IMG/VR virus record: IMGVR_UViG_3300042879_003928
Span: 1 to 35,198 of that record
From: a virus
Direction: 5' to 3' (one strand)
DNA length: 35,198 nucleotides
The notes beneath the pieces were generated by a model, which saw only the letters and a list, made by a program, of their open reading frames with translations, searched no databases and was not told the DNA's origin. The translations under genes and the position numbers were made by a program. Shown here piece after piece: positions 8,956 through 16,768 of the stretch (positions within the stretch are counted from its first letter, which is position 1; every line of letters starts with the position of its first letter).

Positions 8956-10992
8956 TTATCTATAAATTCCGCCGTAAATATCGTCGTTGGCCCCGGCTAC
9001 AAACCAATCTGGTCCTTTATACATCTGTCCTTCATGTTTTACTATTTGATCTCTGTTGCCTCCAATAACCTCATAGTTATTTTGAGGAACTAAAGCTATT
9101 CTTTGTTGTCTAGCTATCATATTAGCTATTACTAAAGCACTATATCGGTCTTTTCTTAGTCTTCCTTTTTTACCGTTTTGTAGTTTAACTTCTGGAGTAT
9201 CCCATCGATCTCTTCCTCCGGACCCTGTACTGGTTTGTGTCATTACTATAGTAGTAAGCTCATTTTTTAGTTCTTCTATTTCTAAAATGCATTCACTGAG
9301 GCTGTCATATAGTGGAGATAAATCTGTGTTCATAATATCTTTACCTTCTTTATCTAAAGCTAATCCAAGCGTTAATTGATCAAAGCGAGGAAATAGCAAA
9401 GCCTTATCCTCTAAGTCTTTTCTTAGTCCATGATTAGCCTGACCAGTCCAATCTGCTCTAACAAATTGAATTAGTTCAAGAATATGTTGTCCTGGTTGAT
9501 CATCAGTGTCTTTAGATTTATCATAATCAATAACAGGCCATATTAAAGATTCTCCTTCTTGAAGACGATTAGGGTCGTGTAAAGCTTCTTCAATAGATAC
9601 TCCACCACCTTGAGCATCAAGCCCGATGCGTAAAGGAGGAAAGCTTTTCATTAAATCTCGTATCTTTCTAGCACAATAGCTATAAAAATCATGGTCTTTA
9701 ATCAGCCCTGTTTTTTGTCTTTCTTTAAAATTATTACGATTAGTAGTCCAACAATAAACTACTCTACAATGGTCTTTATGAACTTCTAATATAACAATAC
9801 TAAAGTTGTCTCTTTCAGAAGCAGGGTCTATACCATATACATAGTGATGATTAGCGTTTCCAGTTACAGTTGCATCAAACAGAATAGGTTTACTATCTAG
9901 TAATATGGGTTTAGTATCACTAACAACACAACTCTCTATAAGGCTTCGTTTAAAAAATCCGTCACTATCAGCAGTAAAGCAAGCAGCGTATTCCATATTA
10001 TATATACCAGTATGAATAGTTGCTTTGGCTCGTGCCACTTGTTTATCATCCATAAAACCCTTGGGTATTAATTCATACGGTATGCGAATAATACTATAGT
10101 CTTGCCAATTAAAATTATCTGGAACTTCTCCATTAAATATTTCTCCTAGCTTTCTATTGTCTCCGCCGCTTTCTATAATTGCTTTATATCGTCTCCAATA
10201 GGATGCAAAATGTTTAAAGGCATAATCAGCAGTTCCACTAATAATAGCTTGGTTGCCCATTTTATAACTTAAAATTTCTAAATCATTATTCCAAACACCA
10301 GCATCTTTCATAGCTTGTTTACGGGCTTCTTCTTTAACGTTCTGAATAGGACTAGCAGATACAGCAGCGAATCCAGCTACTACTGTTTCATAAATGTCCG
10401 GAGATATTGATGCGAACTCGTCTGCGATGATAATGTGTGCTCTTAATCCTCTAATTTTGCTACCATCGCCCATTGGTACAGCAATTGTCCAGCTGTCTCC
10501 TAACCTTATTGTACATCTATCAACATCTCGACGCGGACCATCATCAGATCCTGTAAATATACTGCGTAAGATCGGACTAGTACGCCACATATTTTCCATA
10601 TATTCAAAGATAATTTTACTTTGACGAAATGCAGCACCAACAATAACTATTTTAGTTCCCGGATGAAAAATGCATCGTAAAACAGAATACAAAGCTAATA
10701 AAAAGCTTTTACCCCAACCACGACTAGCAATATACATAGGGAATGGACGATTCCAAAATTCCTGTAAAATTACTACTTGCATAGGATGAAGTTCAATATT
10801 AAAAAGTAATTTGCAAGTAGCACCAAAATATTTTGGATCACGTAATAATCGTATAAGATGTAGGTCTGGATTCTCTATCTCTTTTTCGGTTCGTCGAATC
10901 ATGGGATTATTCGGTATGTTTAAAACCGACAAATCACCAAGACCCAACCAAGCATTATCAAATATTTTTTTCTGGTTGTCCGTAAAGCTCAT
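8956..10992 (-). CDS. Terminase large subunit
   Basis: 678 aa DNA-packaging motor. Walker A is SRGWGKS (residues 90-96) and Walker B is HIIIADE (about 186-192), followed by the coupling region. In the second half, YGIDPASERDNFSIVIL and IGLDAQGGGVSIEEAL carry the acidic residues expected of the RNase H-like nuclease. The start overlaps the ERCC4-like nuclease gene by 35 nt, so the two are probably translated from the same message. Length is normal to slightly long for this family. Confidence 0.92.
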   Translation of the reverse strand: MSFTDNQKKIFDNAWLGLGDLSVLNIPNNPMIRRTEKEIENPDLHLIRLLRDPKYFGATCKLLFNIELHPMQVVILQEFWNRPFPMYIASRGWGKSFLLALYSVLRCIFHPGTKIVIVGAAFRQSKIIFEYMENMWRTSPILRSIFTGSDDGPRRDVDRCTIRLGDSWTIAVPMGDGSKIRGLRAHIIIADEFASISPDIYETVVAGFAAVSASPIQNVKEEARKQAMKDAGVWNNDLEILSYKMGNQAIISGTADYAFKHFASYWRRYKAIIESGGDNRKLGEIFNGEVPDNFNWQDYSIIRIPYELIPKGFMDDKQVARAKATIHTGIYNMEYAACFTADSDGFFKRSLIESCVVSDTKPILLDSKPILFDATVTGNANHHYVYGIDPASERDNFSIVILEVHKDHCRVVYCWTTNRNNFKERQKTGLIKDHDFYSYCARKIRDLMKSFPPLRIGLDAQGGGVSIEEALHDPNRLQEGESLIWPVIDYDKSKDTDDQPGQHILELIQFVRADWTGQANHGLRKDLEDKALLFPRFDQLTLGLALDKEGKDIMNTDLSPLYDSLSECILEIEELKNELTTIVMTQTSTGSGGRDRWDTPEVKLQNGKKGRLRKDRYSALVIANMIARQQRIALVPQNNYEVIGGNRDQIVKHEGQMYKGPDWFVAGANDDIYGGIYR

Positions 10993-11437
10993 AGATTTTT
11001 CTCATAATTGTTATGGCCATTTTTTCTGCATTAGACGCATCACCACAAAATACTACTTTAATATTATGTAATATTTGTAGTTCAATAATATGTTTAAGAA
11101 TAAATTTTGGACCTATTTTTAATTTATCCCACATTCTTTTGGGAACATTCGAACCGACAGGATATATTAAAATGTCTTCAAGATCAAATTCTAATAGTAA
11201 AAAAGCATAAGGAATGCGTCTCATGCGATCAATAACATCCTTGAATCTTTTTTCCGTAATATTATTAGCGAATTCGCTAACGCTTCCTTTTCTTTCTATA
11301 CAAAATAGGGTCTCTAGTCCTTGTAGCGAATAGTCTCCAGTATCTAATTTAGATACGCTTTTAGTCATGTGTTCAAAAACCCATGGATGTTGTTCTCTTG
11401 TATCAACAATAATATGAAAGTTACTGAAGTCTATCAT
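10958..11437 (-). CDS. ERCC4-type (XPF/Mus81-like) nuclease
   Basis: 159 aa single-domain nuclease. Motifs: VDTREQ (residues 11-16), GDYS (34-37) and ERK (48-50) give the GDxnERKxxxD-type active site of the ERCC4 family, whose members cut branched or flapped DNA. No helix-hairpin-helix domain follows. It is packed between HNH nuclease and terminase genes, so it may resolve branched DNA before packaging. That role is inferred; the family call is firm. Confidence 0.88.
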   Translation of the reverse strand: MIDFSNFHIIVDTREQHPWVFEHMTKSVSKLDTGDYSLQGLETLFCIERKGSVSEFANNITEKRFKDVIDRMRRIPYAFLLLEFDLEDILIYPVGSNVPKRMWDKLKIGPKFILKHIIELQILHNIKVVFCGDASNAEKMAITIMRKIYELYGQPEKNI

Positions 11438-11690
11438 TGGCTAATATTCTTAAAAAGGTTTCTGCATAAATTTCTTCCATGCCTTTAATTAAATCATGAT
11501 GATATTTGCAAAGAGTAATACCGTTATTAATATCAAATCTTAATCCAGGATAGTTTGCCCAAGTTTTGATATGATGAGCATTAATTTTTCGTTTTAGAGT
11601 ACAATTTGGCCATCTGCACTTATACTGGTCTCTTTCGTAAACGCTTTTGCGCCACTGTTTATATTGAGAATCTCCAAAATTTCTAAACAT
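11421..11690 (-). CDS. HNH endonuclease
   Basis: 89 aa starting MFRNFGDSQ, chosen over a longer upstream start because that would lie deep in the preceding gene. A CRWPNC pair, NAHHIKTWANYP, the N of FDINNGITL and CKYHH form a complete HNH signature with a zinc site. It overlaps the dehydratase gene by 8 nt and the ERCC4 nuclease by 17 nt. HNH proteins next to terminase genes often act in packaging, as in HK97-like phages; a homing role is the alternative. Confidence 0.88.
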   Translation of the reverse strand: MFRNFGDSQYKQWRKSVYERDQYKCRWPNCTLKRKINAHHIKTWANYPGLRFDINNGITLCKYHHDLIKGMEEIYAETFLRILANDRLQ

Positions 11691-12672
11691 GATCGTATAC
11701 TCTAAGATCACTTTCAACCATTTCGTTAACTAGGTCTTCGAATGAATAGTCACTATGCCACCCAAGACTCTTTTGGGCTTTGGTTGGAATACCTCGTAAA
11801 TATTCTACTTCTGCTGGTCGATATAAATTTTCGTCAATAGATAGGTGATCTTTGTAATTTAATCCGGCTTTACCAAAAGCAATTTTAACAAAATCATAAA
11901 CACTATATGTGCTGCCCGTTGCAACAACATAATCGTCCGCAATATCATTTTGTAACATTAGCCACATAGCTTTAACATAATCTTTAGCGTGGCCCCAGTC
12001 TCTTTTGGCGCTTAAATTTCCTAGCTGTAAAACTTTATTAGTGCGATTATTAACAAGGTCGCCGATATATTTGGTTATTTTTCGCGTCACAAAGTTTTCG
12101 CCTCGTCGTGGACTTTCATGATTAAATAATATGCCGCAACATCCGAATAGCCCATAAGCCTCACGATAAATTCCTACTAATCGATGACTAGCTAATTTGG
12201 CTACTCCGTATGGACTTTGAGGAATAAACATGGTATCTTCGTCCTGGTATGGTTCATCATATTTAATAGTATCATAGTTTTTACCATACATTTCGCTGGT
12301 GCTAGCTTGATAAAAGCGTGTTGCAGGAGAGTACGCTCTAATGGCCTCTAGTATGTTGACTACTCCTAGAGTGTCAATTTCTATGGTCGTGGACGGATTT
12401 TTAAAAGATGATCCTACGTGGCTTTGTGCTGCTAAGTTATAAAATTCATCGGGCTGATATTTATTTATTAAATTAGATATGCCTGCTGGATCCGTCAGAT
12501 CGCATTCTTCTAAAACTAAATGGGGGGATTTTATTAGGTGATGGATTCTATCAAAATTATTAATACTACTTCGTCGATGCATTCCAATGACTTTATAGTT
12601 CTTGTCTAGTAGTAGTTCTGCTAAATAGCTACCATCTTGTCCAGTAATGCCTGTTATGATTGCGGTTTTCAT
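11683..12672 (-). CDS. gmd: GDP-mannose 4,6-dehydratase
   Basis: 329 aa short-chain dehydrogenase/reductase fold. The nucleotide-binding GITGQDGSYLAELLL is at residues 8-22, RRSSINNFDR follows, the catalytic segment is ASTSEMYG and the YxxxK pair is YGVAK near residues 155-160; FNHESPRRGENFVTRKI is diagnostic of this enzyme. It converts GDP-D-mannose to GDP-4-keto-6-deoxy-D-mannose, the first step to GDP-fucose or related sugars. It starts within the stop of the preceding gene (ATGA) behind a GAGG site. Its place among packaging genes is unusual. It may alter host surface sugar or glycosylate phage components (inference). Confidence 0.93.
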   Translation of the reverse strand: MKTAIITGITGQDGSYLAELLLDKNYKVIGMHRRSSINNFDRIHHLIKSPHLVLEECDLTDPAGISNLINKYQPDEFYNLAAQSHVGSSFKNPSTTIEIDTLGVVNILEAIRAYSPATRFYQASTSEMYGKNYDTIKYDEPYQDEDTMFIPQSPYGVAKLASHRLVGIYREAYGLFGCCGILFNHESPRRGENFVTRKITKYIGDLVNNRTNKVLQLGNLSAKRDWGHAKDYVKAMWLMLQNDIADDYVVATGSTYSVYDFVKIAFGKAGLNYKDHLSIDENLYRPAEVEYLRGIPTKAQKSLGWHSDYSFEDLVNEMVESDLRVYDHV

Positions 12673-13502
12673 GAATTTTCCTCTCGTGCTAAAACAATCT
12701 CTGGGGTAAGAAGCGGACTATCCAGAGTATTATCAGCATAAGAGTGATATTCGGATAGTTTATTTTTATAGTTATCGGCTGCTATTTCCATAATAGCCAT
12801 TTCTTTGCCTTCTTTTTCTCTTGTCTCTTCGTCTTCAAGCATTCGTATTAATCCGACCCAGGAGCTTTTACCATCTTCTATTCTTTTGATTCGTTGTTCA
12901 CGAGTAGCTTTAAGGTCTTTGCTAATCTTTTGCTGTTCATTAAGCAGTTTGGTATACTCATTAGTATAATTAGCGATACTGTTGCGGGCGAATGATAGTT
13001 GTGTTTCGAGGTTGGCCAGTTTTGGAATATCTCGTTGATCTTCACTTTTGGCATATTCTTTATCCACTTCATTTTGAAGTTTTTCGGTATCACTGATGTG
13101 GCGTTTGCGTTCTTTCATGCTGCGGTTAATAAGAATATCAATAGTGATAAATTGTTTGATTTGAAGTTCTTCTGCGGGCAAAACATCTTCTCGAAACTGT
13201 TTAATTAATCCTACCCAAGTATTTTCAAAGTAAGATAATTCTCCACTATCTTTATCAAACTGTTTTTCAATCTCAGACCAAAAGGTTTTTAGATATAGCT
13301 TTTGTTTAAGTATTTGATCATCTGATGATGTTGATGATAGTTGAGTTTGTTGAACGTACTTTTCAATAGGGGCGGTACTACGATTAAGATTAGCTGCAAT
13401 TTGTTCAATAGTTAAAGCGCTAATATTATCTCTTATATACTTTTCTTCGTCTAATCCTAGTTGTCCTCTTTTTTTAGGACCTTTATGATTTTGATTTTCC
13501 AT
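12669..13502 (-). CDS. HTH/coiled-coil protein, possible small terminase
   Basis: 277 aa. Residues 15-50 (LGLDEEKYIRDNISALTIEQIAANLNRSTAPIEKYV) look like a helix-turn-helix of the kind found at the start of terminase small subunits. The rest is helical and charged, with a coiled-coil-like stretch around 130-230 and two W(V)GLI repeats. Size and position upstream of the packaging genes suggest the DNA-recognition terminase subunit, but this is inference. The start overlaps the sigma factor gene by 20 nt. Confidence 0.5.
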   Translation of the reverse strand: MENQNHKGPKKRGQLGLDEEKYIRDNISALTIEQIAANLNRSTAPIEKYVQQTQLSSTSSDDQILKQKLYLKTFWSEIEKQFDKDSGELSYFENTWVGLIKQFREDVLPAEELQIKQFITIDILINRSMKERKRHISDTEKLQNEVDKEYAKSEDQRDIPKLANLETQLSFARNSIANYTNEYTKLLNEQQKISKDLKATREQRIKRIEDGKSSWVGLIRMLEDEETREKEGKEMAIMEIAADNYKNKLSEYHSYADNTLDSPLLTPEIVLAREENS

Positions 13503-14121
13503 GAGTATCTAGTATCTCTTTAATAATGGGTAAAATCTTTTGTAGATCAGACTTATAAATTTTATCTCCGTGTTTTAGTTTAAGATAGGTTTCTCTATGT
13601 GGTGCAGGAATGTGTTTATCTAGTAGATCGAAAATTTGTTTATTATTAACATAATCGGCTACTGATTCTAATGAGTGTAAATTAAGAGAATTATCTCCAA
13701 CATCTTCAATAGCAACGGGCTTCATGATATTCTTCTTATTCATATTACGAGTATACCAAGCATCATATTCTTCGCAATCATTTTTATTTTTAAATTCTGT
13801 GCATTGATTTTGTGAATTGGCACAGTGTTTGTCATAAAAGCGACAACTTAGACAGGGTTTATCGGGCCTTTGGTAGTTGTCTCGTTTGTAATTAAACAAC
13901 CGATTACGAACATGGGTCCATAAAAAGTTTTCTAGTGGGCGAGAGTTATCGTACTTTTTTAAACCTTCGAGAGCAAATATAGCTGCCTGTTGTTTCATGT
14001 CTTCAATACTATGATATCCAAAATTAAATTTGTAGGCTAATCTTTTGCTAATGTTTTCTAAAACTGTAAGAAACTCTTCTTCATTCACGTTGTTCGGTAG
14101 TGGGTTTTTCTTTTTGCTCAT
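13483..14121 (-). CDS. Phage RNA polymerase sigma factor with Cys-rich insert
   Basis: 212 aa. Residues 14-80 fit sigma-70 region 2: YHSIEDMKQQAAIFALEGL, KYDNSRPLENFLWTHVRNRLFNYKRD. Straight after it is a cysteine cluster (C90, C93, C100, C107, C116) that may bind zinc. The C-terminal third is a small helical region without a convincing region 4. Small sigma factors of the T4 gp55 type direct late transcription; this gene heads the leftward structural operon, so a similar role is likely but unproven. Confidence 0.75.
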   Translation of the reverse strand: MSKKKNPLPNNVNEEEFLTVLENISKRLAYKFNFGYHSIEDMKQQAAIFALEGLKKYDNSRPLENFLWTHVRNRLFNYKRDNYQRPDKPCLSCRFYDKHCANSQNQCTEFKNKNDCEEYDAWYTRNMNKKNIMKPVAIEDVGDNSLNLHSLESVADYVNNKQIFDLLDKHIPAPHRETYLKLKHGDKIYKSDLQKILPIIKEILDTHGKSKS

Positions 14122-14230
14122 ATAATAATTCTGCTATGCTTTTTCCTTCGGGCATATTAAGATCGTTAGTAATATCTACGGTTCCTGATGCTTTAATGTC
14201 TAAAGTTGAATTTGCTAATGAAAAATTCAT
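14081..14230 (-). CDS. Small protein leading the late operon
   Basis: 49 aa, MNFSLANSTLDIKASG...; no known family. GAGG lies 7 nt before the ATG, and a sigma-70 promoter on the same strand lies directly upstream. The 3' end overlaps the sigma factor start by 41 nt in another frame, indicating co-expression. Confidence 0.6.
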   Translation of the reverse strand: MNFSLANSTLDIKASGTVDITNDLNMPEGKSIAELLYEQKEKPTTEQRE

Positions 14231-14267
14231 AATTGAACCTCTTGCGTTAAAATGATCAAGTATTAGT

Positions 14268-14295
14268 ATAATACTGTTGTTACACTATTTGTCAA
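14268..14295 (-). promoter_or_regulatory. Leftward sigma-70 promoter
   Basis: On the minus strand TTGACA (14290-14295) and TATTAT (14268-14273) are 16 bp apart, 38 bp before the first leftward gene. The spacer lacks the CCGATA motif of the right-arm promoters. The palindromic-looking AGTATTAGTATAATACT next to it could hold an operator or a divergent promoter. Confidence 0.65.
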
Positions 14296-14314
14296 CTTAA
14301 ATAAGGAAAAAATT

Positions 14315-14533
14315 ATGGCTAACTACAAAAAGTGGTCAAACGAAGAGATGGAATTTATAAAGAATAATCACGGGGTTGTGCGAGATGAGGAACTTGCTGT
14401 TAAGCTTAGTCAAATGACCGGGCAAAATGTTACAACGGCCATGATCAGACGACAAAGGCGAAAGCTAAGTCTCAAAAAGAGTCGAGGGCGACCAAAGAAG
14501 CAAGGCATCTTAGCATCAAATAATCAAAACTGA
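14315..14533 (+). CDS. Small DNA-binding protein (Myb/SANT- or HTH-like)
   Basis: 72 aa. W8-SNEEMEFIKNNHG, then DEELAVKLSQMTGQNVTTAMIRRQRRKL is a helix-turn-helix pattern close to Myb/SANT-like phage regulators, followed by a basic tail KKSRGRPKKQG containing an AT-hook-like RGRPKK. It is the first rightward gene, directly facing the leftward promoter, and could regulate the divergent region. AAGGA ribosome-binding site 8 nt upstream. Confidence 0.7.
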   Translation: MANYKKWSNEEMEFIKNNHGVVRDEELAVKLSQMTGQNVTTAMIRRQRRKLSLKKSRGRPKKQGILASNNQN

Positions 14534-14610
14534 TAGATTATAAAGACTATTCAGGGGCCATCTGTGAGGTTTAGGTGATACATTTATGGTATGTGTCGCT
14601 TACTGTTTAT

Positions 14611-14629
14611 GCCCTCCGGGCGGCTTTTT
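14611..14629 (+). terminator. Weak intrinsic terminator
   Basis: A short GCCC/GGGC stem followed by GGCTTTTT, 78 bp after the small DNA-binding gene. Confidence 0.5.
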
Positions 14630-14659
14630 GAGATTTATTCTCAATAACGGCACAAAACG

Positions 14660-14683
14660 AAAAAACCCCCCATAGGTGGGGGA
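14660..14683 (-). terminator. Minus-strand terminator hairpin
   Basis: CCCCC and GGGGG with a 7-nt loop; on the minus strand it is followed by six T. It would stop antisense transcripts coming leftward out of the right arm before they reach the control region. Confidence 0.5.
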
Positions 14684-14691
14684 TAGCCGCA

Positions 14692-14765
14692 GCAAATAGT
14701 ATGCCACAAAAAATCTTTTTTTCTCTAATTTTTTTTCTTGCAATTGCCGATACTATTTGTAGAAT
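14692..14765 (+). promoter_or_regulatory. Promoter with upstream GCAAAT block
   Basis: TTGCAA (14738-14743), 16-bp spacer with GCCGATA, TAGAAT (14760-14765). Upstream are GCAAAT, a TGCC element, an A-tract and a CTAATTTTTTTTC T-tract. Confidence 0.8.
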
Positions 14766-14793
14766 GATGGAAACGAAAGAGAAGGGTAGAAAA

Positions 14794-15015
14794 ATGTTGA
14801 CGATTGCAAAGATTCAAAATTGTGTTCAAAAGATTTTTGGCGACGAGTCGCATAACGTGCGAATCCTACACGCCGGAAACATGTTCAAAATCGAGATTCG
14901 GAATAGGATCCATGACGGGGTGTGGATTCGTTCCGAAAATACGATGGAAGAAAAAATCAACGATATTTTCTACGATTATTGTATGGAAAATGTCGATTGG
15001 ATGGGGATTTCATAA
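14794..15015 (+). CDS. Hypothetical early protein
   Basis: 73 aa, MLTIAKIQNCVQKIFGDE...; no known family. An ATG further upstream would begin almost at the -10 box; this one follows GAGAAGGGTAG and fits transcription from the promoter. The middle is a beta-type segment (NVRILHAGNMFKIEIRNRIHDGVWIR) and the end is acidic. Single-gene operon. Confidence 0.65.
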   Translation: MLTIAKIQNCVQKIFGDESHNVRILHAGNMFKIEIRNRIHDGVWIRSENTMEEKINDIFYDYCMENVDWMGIS

Positions 15016-15052
15016 TAGGTAAGATGGGCGGATTAGCTAATCTGCTCGGGCA

Positions 15053-15127
15053 GCAAATATCGTGCCACAAAAAACAAAAAGATTTTCTATTTTTTTTTCT
15101 TGCGTTGGCCGATAAGTAATGTAGAAT
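15053..15127 (+). promoter_or_regulatory. Promoter with upstream GCAAAT block
   Basis: TTGCGT (15100-15105), 16-bp spacer with GCCGATA, TAGAAT (15122-15127); the same GCAAAT/TGCC/A-tract/T-tract block precedes it. Confidence 0.8.
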
Positions 15128-15169
15128 GATTGAAACGGAACGATAAGACTAGAAAAAAGGAAAAGTAAA

Positions 15170-15511
15170 ATGGCTATCTTTACTCGCCCCCGTGCTAATG
15201 GTGGAGTTGACGTTGTGGGAACCCGGATTGTCTGCAACTATCAGGGGTCGAAGGATCCCGCCCCTCTTCGAATTGAGGGTATCGTCAAGAGTCAACGAAA
15301 AATCGAGGGTAAGGGTAATTTGCTCGTGGTCGAGACTGCGGACGGGTTCCGGTCGATCTACTTCGAGAAGGCTACCGATGTCACGTTCACCATGGTCGAG
15401 GGTGACCCCCGCCGTCGGGTGGTTCACAATACCGATGATGGATATGATGCTTGGAAAGATGATAACCTTGTGAAGTATGGATACGTCCCCCGATATAGGG
15501 GGCGTTGGTAG
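15170..15511 (+). CDS. Hypothetical protein, DGFRSIY-type beta domain
   Basis: 113 aa, unknown function. The core VETADGFRSIYFEKATDVTFTMVEGDPRR closely parallels KAEQGYRSIYLDKCITFDML in the 59-aa protein encoded at 16580, and more loosely TPDGKIRNFYAERTSNV at 21399. This suggests a small paralogous beta-barrel (SH3/KOW-like) family. AAGGA ribosome-binding site; single-gene operon. A CCCCC/GGGGG hairpin lies at the 3' end of the reading frame. Confidence 0.75.
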   Translation: MAIFTRPRANGGVDVVGTRIVCNYQGSKDPAPLRIEGIVKSQRKIEGKGNLLVVETADGFRSIYFEKATDVTFTMVEGDPRRRVVHNTDDGYDAWKDDNLVKYGYVPRYRGRW

Positions 15512-15537
15512 TCGAAAAGATTTGCTGTTTTCTTTTC

Positions 15538-15565
15538 TTGCAATTGCCGATACCTAATGTAGAAT
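15538..15565 (+). promoter_or_regulatory. Promoter with GCCGATA spacer
   Basis: TTGCAA, 16-bp spacer containing GCCGATA, TAGAAT; starts 26 bp after the previous stop, without a family A repeat. Confidence 0.78.
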
Positions 15566-15590
15566 GAGTGAAAAGAAGGAGAGAAGGAAA

Positions 15591-15803
15591 ATGAGAAAGC
15601 CCCCTAAGATTGAAACGATAAAGGGTAAAATTAATGCCTATGCTTATAAGTGTGGGTTTACCTATCATCCCCAAGAGGATGGCACGTTCGCATTATTCGA
15701 TATCCATATGGGGTATTACGTTTGCCGTGGTTCTCATGATAGGATTGTTCAGTTTGTTGTAGATGAGTTGTGGGCTAAGTATTATAGGCTTTGCCATTCT
15801 TGA
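15591..15803 (+). CDS. Hypothetical early protein
   Basis: 70 aa, MRKPPKIETIKGKINAYAYKCG...; no family recognised. The start is chosen because AGAAGGA is 5 nt upstream; the earlier in-frame ATG overlaps the -10 box. Aromatic-rich beta-type middle (FTYHPQEDGTFALFDIHMGYYVC) and a helical end. First gene of a two-gene operon. Confidence 0.65.
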   Translation: MRKPPKIETIKGKINAYAYKCGFTYHPQEDGTFALFDIHMGYYVCRGSHDRIVQFVVDELWAKYYRLCHS

Positions 15804-15816
15804 AAAAGGAAATACA

Positions 15817-16017
15817 ATGAACATTTCAGAAATGATCGTACGGCTTGAAGAATCGGGATGCACTGTGCAACGTGTTCCGGGAGACAACCGTACACTACAC
15901 GTTGACGGTTATCACCACCCCCAAAGTAAGGGGTTGCCCGATTGGTTGTGGGACTGCCCCGGATGGGGGATATCGTCGTGCGGATGGGGTAGAGCGTTTT
16001 TGTTCAAGGCATGGTAA
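15817..16017 (+). CDS. HicA-like small protein, possibly frameshifted
   Basis: 66 aa. Residues 1-33 (MNISEMIVRLEESGCTVQRV, then DNRTLHV) parallel the HicA-like protein at 21137 (INQIIRSLQKAGFKVEF). After the CACCCCCAAAG run the similarity stops and the frame becomes Trp/Gly/Cys-rich. In the +1-shifted frame the same bases give a Cys-rich stretch (GCPIGCGTAPDGG ... FCSRHG) that looks like a zinc-binding tail. Either a C-run indel breaks the gene or the tail has diverged. AAAGGA ribosome-binding site. Confidence 0.45.
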   Translation: MNISEMIVRLEESGCTVQRVPGDNRTLHVDGYHHPQSKGLPDWLWDCPGWGISSCGWGRAFLFKAW

Positions 16018-16079
16018 CCCCCCAATAGGGGTGTGTTACCTAATCCGGCCGGTCAGCGCACCCCACCTATGGGGTATCG

Positions 16080-16165
16080 ACGTAAACCCTTACGGCTTAA
16101 GGACTTACGACGAAAACGCGCCCGCAATTTTGACGTAAGTGCTTATATATCAACGACTTACGACG
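16080..16165. repeat. Family A repeat, copy 1
   Basis: Four alternating inverted half-sites: CGTAAACCCTTA, TAAGGACTTACGACGA, GACGTAAGTGCTTA and GACTTACGACG, with a GC-rich core between the second and third. It separates two operons. Confidence 0.85.
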
Positions 16166-16169
16166 CATA

Positions 16170-16244
16170 GCAAATATCATGCCAAAAAATAATTTTCTTT
16201 TTCTAATTTTTTTTTCTTGCAAGTACGATAATGATATGTAGAAT
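16170..16244 (+). promoter_or_regulatory. Promoter with upstream GCAAAT block
   Basis: TTGCAA (16217-16222), 16-bp spacer with TACGATA, TAGAAT (16239-16244), preceded by GCAAAT, ATGCC, A-tract and T-tract directly after repeat A copy 1. Confidence 0.8.
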
Positions 16245-16273
16245 AAGTGAAAAGAAAGAAAGAGAGATTGAAA

Positions 16274-16504
16274 ATGGCAAACCTGATTGTTCTGAATACT
16301 AAGGCTGAGTTGGTTGACCTTATCAACAATACGGAAATGACGACGTTTGTAAATCGTGTGGCCTTTGCCATGGATTTGCTTGACCATGTTCGTGCTAATG
16401 GTAATGAGATTGCCATTGACGATGAGTTAGGATTCATGGATGATGGTGGATACATTCAGATTGACGATATGGGCTATGTTGTGGCCGATTTTGCAATCTG
16501 CTGA
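16274..16504 (+). CDS. Hypothetical acidic early protein
   Basis: 76 aa, net acidic, no family recognised. The N-terminal helix LIVLNTKAELVDLINN leads to a second helix and an acidic C-terminus (DELGFMDDGGYIQIDDMG). The downstream ATG was chosen because the upstream in-frame one lies only a few bases from the -10 box. Confidence 0.65.
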   Translation: MANLIVLNTKAELVDLINNTEMTTFVNRVAFAMDLLDHVRANGNEIAIDDELGFMDDGGYIQIDDMGYVVADFAIC

Positions 16505-16514
16505 TTTTCTTTTC

Positions 16515-16542
16515 TTGACAACTAAAGTTTCGAATGTAGAAT
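16515..16542 (+). promoter_or_regulatory. Promoter, ACTAAAG spacer variant
   Basis: TTGACA, 16 bp, TAGAAT. The spacer has ACTAAAGTT rather than CCGATA, but TGTCGATATA follows the -10 box; the promoter at 19436 shares both features. Confidence 0.75.
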
Positions 16543-16579
16543 GTCGATATAAAGAGTAAGAAAGAAAGAGAGAAAGAAA

Positions 16580-16759
16580 ATGAATGTTGGTGATTTTGTT
16601 TTCGCCGAATATGATAATGGCGAGATTGTGAACGGTGAAGTGGTCACGGTTAGAACGTTTGGGGATCGTATGCTCTTGACTGTCAAGGCAGAACAAGGGT
16701 ATCGGTCGATCTATCTTGACAAGTGTATCACGTTTGATATGCTGGAAGCCTCTAACTGA
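16580..16759 (+). CDS. Small DGFRSIY-family beta protein
   Basis: 59 aa, MNVGDFVFAEYDNGEIVNGEV...; looks like a complete SH3/KOW-sized beta barrel. The end (QGYRSIYLDKCITFDML) is a paralog of the 15170 product. Purine-rich leader AAGAAAGAGAGAAAG before the ATG. First gene of a five-gene operon that runs to 17452. Function unknown. Confidence 0.68.
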   Translation: MNVGDFVFAEYDNGEIVNGEVVTVRTFGDRMLLTVKAEQGYRSIYLDKCITFDMLEASN

Positions 16760-16768
16760 AAGTGTAAT

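Noticed and set aside
15845-16138. 97-codon frame with a Cys-rich segment as a full gene
   Set aside because: It needs a TTG start without ribosome-binding site and runs through repeat A; kept only as a possible frameshifted tail.
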